Origin: Arthrobacter sp. Leaf141
GTDB taxonomy: Bacteria > Actinomycetota > Actinomycetes > Actinomycetales > Micrococcaceae
Direction: 5' to 3'
Assembly (NCBI RefSeq): GCF_001424565.1
Contig: NZ_LMOL01000005.1
Span: 259,820 to 323,819, forward strand
DNA: 64,000 nucleotides
The notes under the pieces are model-generated. The model saw only the letters and a list, made by a program, of their open reading frames with translations. It made no database searches and was not told the origin of the DNA. This document shows, one piece after another, positions 1 through 7,525 of the stretch (the stretch's first letter is position 1; every line of letters starts with the position of its first letter). A program made the translations under genes and the position numbers.

Positions 1-145
1 TCCTCCGGGAGTCTTTTGTGACCCCTCCCGCAGCCCCCTTATGTTCGTCCGCCGGAACAGGTAAAGTTCCCGGCAGGCCGCCCCAAAGGGCCGCCGCCGG
101 GGTTTGGGGGGACTTCCAGCAACATCTCTTGTTGGGGAGTCGGGC

Positions 146-1219
146 ATGCGCGCTGCACAGCAATCCATCACGGCCACAAAAGTACGACGGCGGCTGGCCA
201 GATTGGCGGCCTCGCTCGCCGCCCTGCTGGCCACGGGGCTGATCGTCGCGGCCCCCGCGGGTGCCCTCGCGCCCGCGGATCCTCGGGCACCGGTGATCAT
301 CAACGCCTTCCTGGACGAGCCCAGCTGGGCCTATCTGGACCGGCCCTCGCTGGTGCAGATATCCCTGGTGGTGCCCGCCGGCCAGACCCGGGTGCCCACA
401 GGCACGCTCAAAGTCACAGCCCACGAACCGGGCGCCGTCCCATCAGTGGTAACGGTGACGGGAGACGAGGGCAACTTCTACATTCCCATCCAACCCACAC
501 AAATTGGAACCCGGTACTACACCGTGTCCTACTCCGGCGATGCGCTTTTCAAGCCGTCCGCCCTGCGTGCCTCCTACGTTGCCCTGACCGGACCAGAGAT
601 CCGCACGGCCCTGCAGTCCGCCACGGCCGGCTCCGTGCTGGTCAGCCAGCCAGTCAAGCTCACCGCAACGGTGCGGGCTGCCAGCGGGGCCCGGATGAAC
701 GGCACCGCCGACGGGCCCATCATGTTCTACGCCGACGGCGTTGCGGTGGGGGAGGGGATTGCCGTGGCGGGTTCCAGCGGCTGGAGCGCCACCCTGTCCC
801 TGGACTCTCTGGCGGTGGGCCGGCACAGGATCATTGCCAACCTTGAATCGGTGATCCACTACTTCGGGCCCGCGTCCGCCCCCGTCTACGTTGATGTCAA
901 AGCTCCTGCTGCAGGCCTGCCCGTCACCGGCAGGCATACCGTCATGCAGGACGGACCGGGTGGCTCCTGGGCACGCTCGGCCGTGACGGTGCGCGCAGCC
1001 CGGACCGGGGATCCTGCCCCCGCCGGTTATGTGCAGTTCTACGTGGACGGGAGCGCACCCGGCCTGCCCGTGAAGCTGGTTGCCGGTAAGGCGGCCTGCG
1101 ACTATGTGCCGCTCGGAGCCGGCACCCACCGGATCCGGGCCGTGTACCTGGGTGACACCCGCCACCGCCCGGCCGAGCTGCCCGTCCGCACCGTAACGGT
1201 CACGGGGCCGGCGAGCTGA
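146..1219 (+). CDS. Secreted Ig-like domain repeat protein
   Basis: Predicted secreted protein built from about three Ig-like beta-sandwich repeats of 90-100 residues. Each repeat has a 'G..V.F..DG' core (for example FYADG and FYVDG) and ends in an 'AVYLGD/VSYSGD' type strand, as in bacterial Ig-like (Big) repeat proteins. An N-terminal signal peptide of roughly 40 residues is visible: Arg-rich start, an alanine/leucine core, then an APAGA-type cleavage region. I place the start at the ATG at 146, because GGGGAG lies six bases upstream; an in-frame start at 104 would add a region without a Shine-Dalgarno site. There is no sortase motif or C-terminal anchor, so it is probably released or bound non-covalently. 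The ligand is unknown. The lipoprotein that follows begins only 14 bases after the stop, suggesting co-transcription. Confidence 0.75.
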   Translation: MRAAQQSITATKVRRRLARLAASLAALLATGLIVAAPAGALAPADPRAPVIINAFLDEPSWAYLDRPSLVQISLVVPAGQTRVPTGTLKVTAHEPGAVPSVVTVTGDEGNFYIPIQPTQIGTRYYTVSYSGDALFKPSALRASYVALTGPEIRTALQSATAGSVLVSQPVKLTATVRAASGARMNGTADGPIMFYADGVAVGEGIAVAGSSGWSATLSLDSLAVGRHRIIANLESVIHYFGPASAPVYVDVKAPAAGLPVTGRHTVMQDGPGGSWARSAVTVRAARTGDPAPAGYVQFYVDGSAPGLPVKLVAGKAACDYVPLGAGTHRIRAVYLGDTRHRPAELPVRTVTVTGPAS

Positions 1220-1233
1220 GGCGGGGGCGCTCC

Positions 1234-2376
1234 ATGCGGCCGGAACCCCGGCAGTCCAAGTATCTGCGCATCGTTGCCGCTGCCGTTCTCCTGGTTGGAT
1301 CGGCGGGTTGCACCGGTGCCCCCGATCCGCCGGACCAGCAGACTCGCACGGCCCCGGCCTTCGTTGGAATCCTGCAGCGATATAGCGCTGACCTTCTCAC
1401 GGCGGGAGCCACCGCCGTCATTATCGACATGAAGTCCCGAGTGGGGGACTGGTCCTCTGCTGCCGGTGTCCGGGACCTTGACACCATGGACCCCGCCCAG
1501 CTGAGCGATCAGTCACAGGTGGGTGACATCACCACGGCCATGGTGGCGGTGTCTGTGCTGAAGCTGGTGGAAGAGGGAAAGATCCAGCTGGATGATCCCG
1601 TCCAGCAGTACCTGCCCGGGCTGGAAGGCATCGTCAAGCCGCCGGGTCCCATCACCATCCGCAGCCTGCTCAGCCACCGGTCCGGAATGCCCGACTACTG
1701 GGTGTCGCCCGTTCACATAGGTACGGGTCCGTTCACCCATGAGGAACGGGTGGGTTTTGTCGCCGGCATGCCTTGGACCGGCGGGTCCGGGAGCCTGTAC
1801 AGCTACTCCGCCACCAACTATTCGGTGTTGGCGCTCCTGGTGGAGAAGCTGCGGGGCCGGAGCATTGGTGTTGTCATCCGGGAAGACAGCGTGGCGCCGC
1901 TGAACCTGCAGCACACGCTTATGACCGGGGACGCGCCCGGACCCCAGCGGATGCTCCACGGCTATACCCGGACGGCGGCCGGGGACTTGGAAGACAATGC
2001 GTTGGCTCCGTTCCACCTGGGCTCGCCGGATACCGGGATGATCTCCACGGTGGGCGACCTCAACACCTACTTCGCAGCGCTGCAGGACGGATCGCTGCTG
2101 GCGCCCGGAAGTGTGGCTGAGATGCATCATCCCAAGTACCAGGAGTTTGGCCTTGGCCTGGTCCGGAAGTACGACGCCTGTTCCAACAACGACTACTTTG
2201 GCCACGTCGGAGTTGTCCGCGGCTATGCAGCGCTGGCGCTGATCAGCGCGGACGGGTCACGCCAGCTGGCCATGATCGTGGCCCGGGCCCCGCGGCAGGA
2301 CCCCGTGGGATTCGATGATCCTGAGTCCCTGGAGATGGCGGAGGCGGCGTTGGCGGCGCTCAATTCGGCCTGCTAA
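1234..2376 (+). CDS. Serine-hydrolase (beta-lactamase-fold) lipoprotein, active site degenerate
   Basis: Class C beta-lactamase/DD-peptidase-like protein of 380 residues with a likely lipobox (S-A-G-C, Cys26), so probably anchored outside the membrane. The family frame is clear: LVEEGKIQLDDPV (111-123), the LLSHRSGMPDY block (145-155), and HVG near the C terminus, which matches the third active-site motif HxG. The nucleophile motif SxxK, expected just before the LVEEGK helix, is replaced by D-I-T-T (98-101). The YxN motif appears as Y-S-A (191-193). As read, it lacks the catalytic Ser, the catalytic Lys and the motif-two Asn. It is therefore more likely a binding or regulatory pseudo-enzyme than an active hydrolase. 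This is my inference from motif alignment by eye. Confidence 0.75.
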   Translation: MRPEPRQSKYLRIVAAAVLLVGSAGCTGAPDPPDQQTRTAPAFVGILQRYSADLLTAGATAVIIDMKSRVGDWSSAAGVRDLDTMDPAQLSDQSQVGDITTAMVAVSVLKLVEEGKIQLDDPVQQYLPGLEGIVKPPGPITIRSLLSHRSGMPDYWVSPVHIGTGPFTHEERVGFVAGMPWTGGSGSLYSYSATNYSVLALLVEKLRGRSIGVVIREDSVAPLNLQHTLMTGDAPGPQRMLHGYTRTAAGDLEDNALAPFHLGSPDTGMISTVGDLNTYFAALQDGSLLAPGSVAEMHHPKYQEFGLGLVRKYDACSNNDYFGHVGVVRGYAALALISADGSRQLAMIVARAPRQDPVGFDDPESLEMAEAALAALNSAC

Positions 2377-2443
2377 GGGGGCCGCGAAGGAGGGCACGTG
2401 ACAGGCCGCTGCCGCCCGGTCACGGACGCCGCCCGGGCCGCCA

Positions 2444-2449
2444 TAGGAT
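2444..2449 (+). promoter_or_regulatory. -10 box of a leaderless promoter for the MFS gene
   Basis: TAGGAT fits the actinobacterial -10 pattern TAnnnT and ends seven bases before the ATG at 2457. The expected transcription start therefore falls on or next to the start codon. No Shine-Dalgarno sequence lies between them. Confidence 0.5.
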
Positions 2450-2456
2450 CAATCTG

Positions 2457-3674
2457 ATGACAGCTCCGGAAAACCCGCAACCGTTCAGCCTGCGCGGCAT
2501 TGCCGTGGCGGCCTTTGGCCCCACGCTGCTCTACGGAATAGGCACCGGCGCCATCCTTCCCGTGGTGGCCCTCACGGCCCGCGACCTGGGCGCCTCCGTG
2601 GCGGTGGCCGCGCTGATCGTCACCGTGATCGGCCTGGGATCCTGGTTCTTCAACCTCCCGGCCTCGCTGGTGACCCTCAAATACGGCGAACGCTGGTCCA
2701 TTGTGGGCGCCTCGGTGGCCTCCGCGCTGGCGCTGGCGGCAGCGGGGCTGACTCCCGTGGTCCAGAACGGGCTGTGGCTGCTGGCAGCGGCGATGGCCGT
2801 CGTCGGAATGTCCGGCAGCGTGTTTGGGCTGGCCCGCCAGAAGTACCTTACCGAGGCCGTGCCGGTGGAATTCCGGGCCAGGGCCCTGTCAACGCTTGGC
2901 GGCGTGAACCGGATCGGCGTTTTCATTGGCCCTTTCCTGGGCGCCCTCGCCATGCAGTTCGGCGGGATGAGCGCCGCCTACTGGGTGGGTGTGGTGGCGC
3001 TGGTGGCCGCAGCGCTGCTGTCCCTCACTATTCCGGACCTCGCCGCCGTGGAAAGCACCAAAGGCGCAGACGCCGGCCCGCAGCCCACACTCCGCAGTGT
3101 GGCCGTCTCCCACGCGGGCGTGCTGCTGAGCCTGGGCGTGGGCATCCTGCTGCTGAGCGCCCTCCGCTCCTCCCGGCAGGTGGTGATCCCGCTGTGGGCG
3201 GACCACCTGGGCATGGACGCCACATCCGCCTCCCTGATCTACGGGCTGTCCGGGGCCATTGACATGCTGGTGTTTTACCCAGCCGGCAAGCTGATGGACC
3301 GGAAAGGCCGGCAATGGGTGGCCATTCCCTCCACCCTGATCATGGGTATTGCCTTGCTCCTGATCCCGCTCACCGGATCATTTGTGGGGCTGCTGCTGGC
3401 GGCGCTGCTGATCGGCTTCGGCAACGGCATCAGCTCCGGGCTGGTGATGACCCTGGGCGCTGACTTCTCGCCTGACCGGGGCCGGGGCCAGTTCCTGGGG
3501 CTGTGGCGTTTTACGGCGGATGCCGGCAGCACCGGCGGCCCGGTCCTGCTCTCCGGAGTGACGGCGCTGGCTTCCCTGGGCGCGGGGATCTCAGCCACCG
3601 GCGTCCTGGGCTTTGCCGCGGCGGCCGTGTTCGCCGTCGTGATTCCCCGGCTGCGGCACCGGCGCAATTACTGA
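2457..3674 (+). CDS. MFS transporter
   Basis: Integral membrane transporter of 405 residues with about twelve hydrophobic segments, the usual major facilitator size. After TM2 and TM8 there are short charged loops; the second is clear as MDRKGRQ (the G-x-x-x-D-R-x-G-R/K loop), and the first is less canonical. Many glycines sit in the helices of both halves. The family exports or imports small solutes, usually by proton antiport, and here resembles drug-efflux-like members. The substrate cannot be read from the sequence. It stands alone: the upstream lipoprotein ends 80 bases earlier and a leaderless promoter lies just ahead of the ATG. A hydrolase gene follows with its own apparent -10 box. 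Confidence 0.8.
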   Translation: MTAPENPQPFSLRGIAVAAFGPTLLYGIGTGAILPVVALTARDLGASVAVAALIVTVIGLGSWFFNLPASLVTLKYGERWSIVGASVASALALAAAGLTPVVQNGLWLLAAAMAVVGMSGSVFGLARQKYLTEAVPVEFRARALSTLGGVNRIGVFIGPFLGALAMQFGGMSAAYWVGVVALVAAALLSLTIPDLAAVESTKGADAGPQPTLRSVAVSHAGVLLSLGVGILLLSALRSSRQVVIPLWADHLGMDATSASLIYGLSGAIDMLVFYPAGKLMDRKGRQWVAIPSTLIMGIALLLIPLTGSFVGLLLAALLIGFGNGISSGLVMTLGADFSPDRGRGQFLGLWRFTADAGSTGGPVLLSGVTALASLGAGISATGVLGFAAAAVFAVVIPRLRHRRNY

Positions 3675-3728
3675 CGGTTTGGGCGCGCGTTTGGCGGGTA
3701 GCCCGGCCCGCGGCGCTATCCTCGACAG

Positions 3729-4451
3729 ATGAGGACACCGGGCCCCGGCCGCCGTATCAGCCCGCTGCACAAAGCCGCGTGGTGGCTGCAGGACTACGCC
3801 TACGCCGCCAGCTGGCAAGTGCGCGGTTTTTTGTCGCGCGTCCAGCCGGGTTCGTTCCATCAGGGACACCGCAACCCAGTGGTCATCATTCCCGGGGTCT
3901 ACGAAAACTGGCAGTTTATGCTGCCGCTGATCCAAGCCATCCACGACGCCGGCCATCCCGTCCACGTGGTCACTGTCCTGCAGCGCAACCAGCTTGAAGT
4001 ACCGGAGGCCGCCCGGCTGGTGGCGCAGCACCTCGAGGAGGCAGGACTGCGCGACGCCGCGCTGGTGGCCCACAGCAAGGGCGGGCTGATCGGCAAATAC
4101 GCCATGCTGTCGCTGGACCCCGAGCACCGCATCCAGCGCATGGTGGCCGTGTGCACACCGTTTTCCGGTTCAAGCTATGCCCGGTACATGCTGCTGCCCA
4201 GCCTGCGGATCTTCTCGCCCCGCAACGCCGTGACGCTGCAGCTGGCCCGCGAGGAAGCCATCAACAGCCGGATCACCTCCCTGTACGGCCCGTTCGACCC
4301 CCACATTCCAGAAGGCAGCGTGCTTCCCGGCGCCACCAACATCGAGCTGCCGGTGGCCGGGCATTTCCGGATTCTGGGGGATCCCGGGACGGCGCGGATC
4401 ATCGTTGAACAGCTGGATCTGCCTGCCGGGCCGGCGGCCGCCGGGGCATAG
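3729..4451 (+). CDS. Alpha/beta hydrolase (lipase/esterase-like)
   Basis: Protein of 240 residues in the triacylglycerol-lipase-like branch of alpha/beta hydrolases. Seen directly: VVIIPGVYENW (51-61), the oxyanion-loop strand, and the nucleophile elbow A-H-S-K-G with Ser116, a variant of GxSxG common in this branch. A conserved ARYMLLPSLR region follows, and a C-terminal GHFRIL supplies the likely catalytic His. There is no obvious signal peptide, although the N terminus is basic and aromatic-rich, so it may act in the cytoplasm or at the membrane. The substrate is unknown; esters or lipids are plausible. A TATCCT box ends six bases before the ATG, which suggests a leaderless transcript. Confidence 0.75.
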   Translation: MRTPGPGRRISPLHKAAWWLQDYAYAASWQVRGFLSRVQPGSFHQGHRNPVVIIPGVYENWQFMLPLIQAIHDAGHPVHVVTVLQRNQLEVPEAARLVAQHLEEAGLRDAALVAHSKGGLIGKYAMLSLDPEHRIQRMVAVCTPFSGSSYARYMLLPSLRIFSPRNAVTLQLAREEAINSRITSLYGPFDPHIPEGSVLPGATNIELPVAGHFRILGDPGTARIIVEQLDLPAGPAAAGA

Positions 4452-4635
4452 CCGGCCCCGCAGGATTGCGGCTTGAATCCTTTCATTCCTTGCTGACCTG
4501 CGGCTTTGATCTTTCGCAAATCTTGAGAAACCCTTTCAGCAACCCTGACGGTATCCCCTCCCTGTTCCTGATTTTCCTTGTGCAAAGTAGTCATCAGCAA
4601 GACAACAACCACACAAAAACTTTCAAGGGGTCATC

Positions 4636-5184
4636 ATGAAGAACAGCACGCTGATCAAGGGAACCGCAGCCATCGCCGTAGGCGCCGCACTGTTGCTGGG
4701 CGGCGGCGGCACCCTGGCCGCTTGGAACGCGGAAGCCACCGCAGCGCCGGGCACCATCGTTGCCGGCGACCTGAACGTGGTCAAGACCGCTGCCGGTGTC
4801 TGGAAGGACCGCGCCGGAACCACCATCAACAACATCGGCTCCTACAAGGCGGTTCCCGGTGACAAGCTCACCTTCACGCAGGAAGTTGATGTCACCCTCA
4901 CCGGCGACAAGATGGCCGCCAGCATCGTGGCCGAGGGCGTGGGCGCTTCCAACGGCTTCAACCCTGCCAGCGTTTCCGTCTCAGCCCCGGCCCTCTCCGT
5001 GGGCGGCGTGGCCGTGACCAACAACCTGGGCCCCAACGCCGCCGTCCAGAAGGTCACCGCCACCGTCACCTTCGAATTCCTCTCCACCACCACCGGCCGC
5101 ACCGATGTGACCAAGTCCTACGACTTCGGCAACGTAAAGTTCACCCTGCAGCAGGTTGTTGCAGGCCAGGCCGGCCTGCTCTAG
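4636..5184 (+). CDS. SipW-type (alternate) signal peptide secreted protein 1
   Basis: Secreted protein of 182 residues. The signal peptide is short and has a hydrophobic core followed by G-G-G-G-T-L-A-A-W-N. The Ala-x-Trp junction is the mark of proteins processed by SipW/archaeal-type signal peptidases rather than LepB. The mature part is Thr/Ser/Val-rich, predicted to be all beta, and free of Cys. That is like TasA/camelysin-family surface proteins, although I see no firm family match. A strong AAGGGG Shine-Dalgarno lies ahead of the ATG, with a leader of more than 100 bases. It heads a cluster of three such proteins plus their likely peptidase. A GC-rich hairpin at about 5191-5218 follows and could lower expression of the downstream genes. 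Confidence 0.75.
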   Translation: MKNSTLIKGTAAIAVGAALLLGGGGTLAAWNAEATAAPGTIVAGDLNVVKTAAGVWKDRAGTTINNIGSYKAVPGDKLTFTQEVDVTLTGDKMAASIVAEGVGASNGFNPASVSVSAPALSVGGVAVTNNLGPNAAVQKVTATVTFEFLSTTTGRTDVTKSYDFGNVKFTLQQVVAGQAGLL

Positions 5185-5254
5185 CCAGGCGCGGCGGGCG
5201 GACCATCCGCCGCCCGCCACCTGCCCGGACTGAGGAACAGCAACAGGAGGACGC

Positions 5255-5863
5255 ATGCGCATCAGGCGCACACTGCAGGCGGCAGCCCTCATCGCCGCAG
5301 CGGTCCTCCTGGGCCTCCTCACCGTCCAGGGCACCTACGCCCTCTGGAACGCCAGCGCACTCACCGCACCGGGCACCGTATCCGCAGCATCCTTCGACGT
5401 GGCCATGACCTCCACCCTGGCAGGGCAGGCCACCAGCAACATGACCCTGCCGTCCGGCCAGTCGGCCAACCTGAACCTGGGCCCGACGACGGCACTCCAG
5501 CCGGGCGACAGCGTCCAGGCCGGTGTGGTGGTCACCAACAACTCCGACGCCACCGGGACGTTCAACACCTCAACCACCGCAGGCCAGCCCGTTCTGGCCA
5601 ACGCTTCCGGGGGAGGACTGGCCCAGTACCTTGCGGTCACGGCCAAGACGGCGGCCACGGCCGCGCAGTGCGACGTCACCACCGGTTACGCAGCCATCTC
5701 GGCAGCCGGGCTCACCTCGCCGCCGGTTGCCAAGGGCGGGGCCACCGTCTTTTGCTTCCGCGTCAGCCTCAGCCCAGCAGCCCCGTCATCCGTGAAAGGA
5801 CAAGCCGTGAACATCACGCTTCCCATGACCGCCCGTCAGTGCGGGGTATCCGGTGTCTGCTGA
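5255..5863 (+). CDS. SipW-type signal peptide secreted protein 2
   Basis: Secreted protein of 202 residues with an Arg-rich N terminus, a long hydrophobic core and the junction T-Y-A-L-W-N-A-S, the same Ala-x-Trp signature as the upstream protein. The mature domain contains a CARDB/DUF11-like beta pattern (LQPGDSVQAGVVVTNNSD), with an Ala/Thr-rich middle and four cysteines towards the C terminus that could form disulfides. It probably forms part of a surface fibre or matrix, by analogy with TasA-like proteins; this is inference. The start is supported by AGGAGG just upstream. Its last bases overlap the GTG start of the signal peptidase gene, which implies translational coupling of substrate and peptidase. 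Confidence 0.75.
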   Translation: MRIRRTLQAAALIAAAVLLGLLTVQGTYALWNASALTAPGTVSAASFDVAMTSTLAGQATSNMTLPSGQSANLNLGPTTALQPGDSVQAGVVVTNNSDATGTFNTSTTAGQPVLANASGGGLAQYLAVTAKTAATAAQCDVTTGYAAISAAGLTSPPVAKGGATVFCFRVSLSPAAPSSVKGQAVNITLPMTARQCGVSGVC

Positions 5864-6488
5864 CCTGACTGAGGCACCCGCGGCCGCACCCACCGCCGAC
5901 GAAACCCCTGCCGGCCCCGCCGGGTTGGAAGGTGACGCCAAAAGCGGCGGCGCCTGGACCGCCGTCGGCCGCATCCTGAGCATGGCCGCCATGCTGGTGG
6001 CGATGTTCGCCGCCACCGTGCTCATCATTTTGCCCTTCGCTACTGGGTCGCAGACATACACGGTACTGACCAAGTCGATGGCACCCAAGTTCCCGCCCGG
6101 CACGTTTATGGTGATGAAGCCGGTGGCGTTCGATGCGCTGCAGTACGGCGACGTCGTTACCTTCCAGCTGTATTCCGGCCGGCCCGATGTGGAGACGCAC
6201 CGGATCGTCGGGTTTGGCGCCACGCAGGAAGGCGAAAAGACGCTCATCACACGGGGCGACAACAACGGGGCCAACGATCCCGAGCCGGTCCGCGCCATCC
6301 AGGTCAAAGGCAAGCTCTTTTATGCCGTTCCCTACGTCGGCTTCGCCGCCAACGCCCTGGGCAACGCCGACCGCGACACCTGGACCACTGTGGCAGCTGC
6401 CGGCCTGATCGGCTACGGCTCCATCCTGGTGTTCAAGTCTGTCCGGAAGTCCCGCAAGTCCCGGTCCGACGTGCCGGCCGGGGCCTGA
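5853..6488 (+). CDS. sipW: SipW/archaeal-type signal peptidase I
   Basis: Membrane peptidase of 211 residues that should cleave the Ala-x-Trp signal peptides of its neighbours. It has an acidic Ala/Pro-rich N-terminal tail, a TM segment (about 42-64), the nucleophile in T-K-S-M-A-P (Ser75) and T-H-R-I-V-G with His116. That His takes the place of the general-base Lys of LepB and is the hallmark of ER/archaeal/SipW enzymes. T-R-G-D-N-N supplies a conserved Asp (136), and a C-terminal TM segment follows at about 178-196. The start is GTG at 5853, inside the preceding gene. Lying between two sets of SipW-type substrates, it is almost certainly dedicated to this operon. Confidence 0.85.
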   Translation: MSADLTEAPAAAPTADETPAGPAGLEGDAKSGGAWTAVGRILSMAAMLVAMFAATVLIILPFATGSQTYTVLTKSMAPKFPPGTFMVMKPVAFDALQYGDVVTFQLYSGRPDVETHRIVGFGATQEGEKTLITRGDNNGANDPEPVRAIQVKGKLFYAVPYVGFAANALGNADRDTWTTVAAAGLIGYGSILVFKSVRKSRKSRSDVPAGA

Positions 6489-6490
6489 CC

Positions 6491-6973
6491 ATGAAGCGGC
6501 TGCGGAGCCTGCCCGGAGCGGCGCTGGCTGTTGGGGCGTTTGTCCTCACGGTGCTGCTGGGACTCGGCGGCACGTCAGCGTCGGCGCTGTGGCAGCAAAG
6601 CGCCACGGCCAGCATGACCGTCACTGCCTCGAATACCTGGCCCGGGCCCGCGTTTTCGCTGACCTGCACCGGCCTCGGTGCACCAAACAGGTCCCTTTTC
6701 CTCAACTATTCGTTGACGGACCTGCCGAGGACGCTGACCTATTCCGCGAGCCTTCCGGACGGCACGTTCTCGGACGCCCAGCAGGTCATCTGGCCAGGAT
6801 TTTTCGGCTCTGTCTTCCTGGATACTTCCAGCGCAGTCCTCGCCAAGAGCGTCGGCATGAACGAGGTGACGATCCGGATGACCGCGACGTACTACAACCA
6901 GACCCAGGCCAGCTCCGAAATCACCATCCGCATGGACGCGGGGACCGGCAACCGGAAGATCTACTGCCCCTAA
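6491..6973 (+). CDS. SipW-type signal peptide secreted protein 3
   Basis: Small secreted protein of 160 residues starting two bases after the peptidase stop. The signal ends in S-A-S-A-L-W-Q-Q-S, again with Ala-x-Trp. The mature region is beta-rich with two cysteines (in SLTCTG and at the very C-terminal IYCP) that could form a terminal disulfide. The sequence is unlike the other two secreted proteins apart from the signal region. It could be a minor subunit or an assembly factor of the same surface structure. I do not recognise a named family. Confidence 0.65.
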   Translation: MKRLRSLPGAALAVGAFVLTVLLGLGGTSASALWQQSATASMTVTASNTWPGPAFSLTCTGLGAPNRSLFLNYSLTDLPRTLTYSASLPDGTFSDAQQVIWPGFFGSVFLDTSSAVLAKSVGMNEVTIRMTATYYNQTQASSEITIRMDAGTGNRKIYCP

Positions 6974-7004
6974 TCCGTTCCACTGCCTCCACCCTTCCGC
7001 CGCC

Positions 7005-7064
7005 AGCCCGGCGGCAGCAGGCGCCGCTGTGCCCCCACACAGCGGCGCCGGCTGCTGCCGGGCT
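7005..7064. terminator. Long imperfect hairpin after the SipW cluster
   Basis: Two 27-base arms match at 25 positions around a six-base C-rich loop (7032-7037). It lies about 30 bases after the stop of the last SipW-cluster gene, so it is a plausible transcription stop for that operon. There is no good T-run on the plus strand, so the call as a terminator is moderate. Confidence 0.5.
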
Positions 7065-7153
7065 TGCGGCGTTTCCGGTGCATAGGTGAAAAGCTGCTGC
7101 CGGGTGCCGCCAGCCAGGCCGCACCTGCAAAGGGCCCGCCTGTCCCAGGGCAT

Positions 7154-7181
7154 GAAAAAAGCCGGCGGGATGCGCCGGCTT
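7154..7181 (-). terminator. Intrinsic terminator, minus strand
   Basis: On the minus strand AGCCGGC pairs with GCCGGCT across a seven-base loop and is followed directly by six T. This is a classical Rho-independent terminator. It would stop transcripts coming leftwards from the PAP2 gene or from the structured region at 7244-7403. Confidence 0.65.
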
Positions 7182-7243
7182 GAGCTGTGGTGGGGTCAGT
7201 GCGGCACTATGTTGGGAGCCGCCGTCGTGCGTCCTGAATCCCC

Positions 7244-7403
7244 AAAATTAGAAGTCCCGGCGCCGCCATATGGGGGGCAAAGGCGGCGCCGGGACGCTGG
7301 GGTAAGGCTGCAGGACCAGCCTCTGCCAAGCCGGTTTTCGGTTATCCCGGCGGCCCCCACTTCTGGAGGCCGCCAGGGCCCTGATGGCTGCACCATCTGT
7401 ATC
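7244..7403 (-). ncRNA. Candidate structured small RNA (minus strand)
   Basis: The gap 6974-7525 is the only stretch over 300 bases without a gene. On its minus strand I see a possible -35 (TTGAGC, bases 7438-7433), a 17-base spacer and TACCTG. Next comes a 7-bp stem at 7349-7374, then a perfect 14-bp stem at 7254-7295 whose loop holds six C, followed by a T-rich tail (7253-7244). Together these make a plausible 160-base small RNA with its own terminator. A simpler reading is a long 3' end of the PAP2 mRNA. I match it to no known RNA family with confidence. Confidence 0.35.
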
Positions 7404-7525
7404 GGCCTGACAGGTATAACTATCCTCCGGGTGGCTCAAAATGCCTGCCGGAAATGAGTCAAGTTTCCCTCAAGCTTGCTGGCCCAGCCCCGGGTGCCAC
7501 GCTTCCGCCACGGGCGGGGACGGAG

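Noticed and set aside
1-145. Riboswitch upstream of the Ig-repeat protein gene
   Set aside because: Only a short 5-bp stem and G-rich runs are seen; no conserved riboswitch core could be matched.
7244-7403. 6C RNA
   Set aside because: That family needs two stems with C-rich loops on one strand; only one C6 loop is present on the minus strand, so I kept the call as an unassigned structured RNA.
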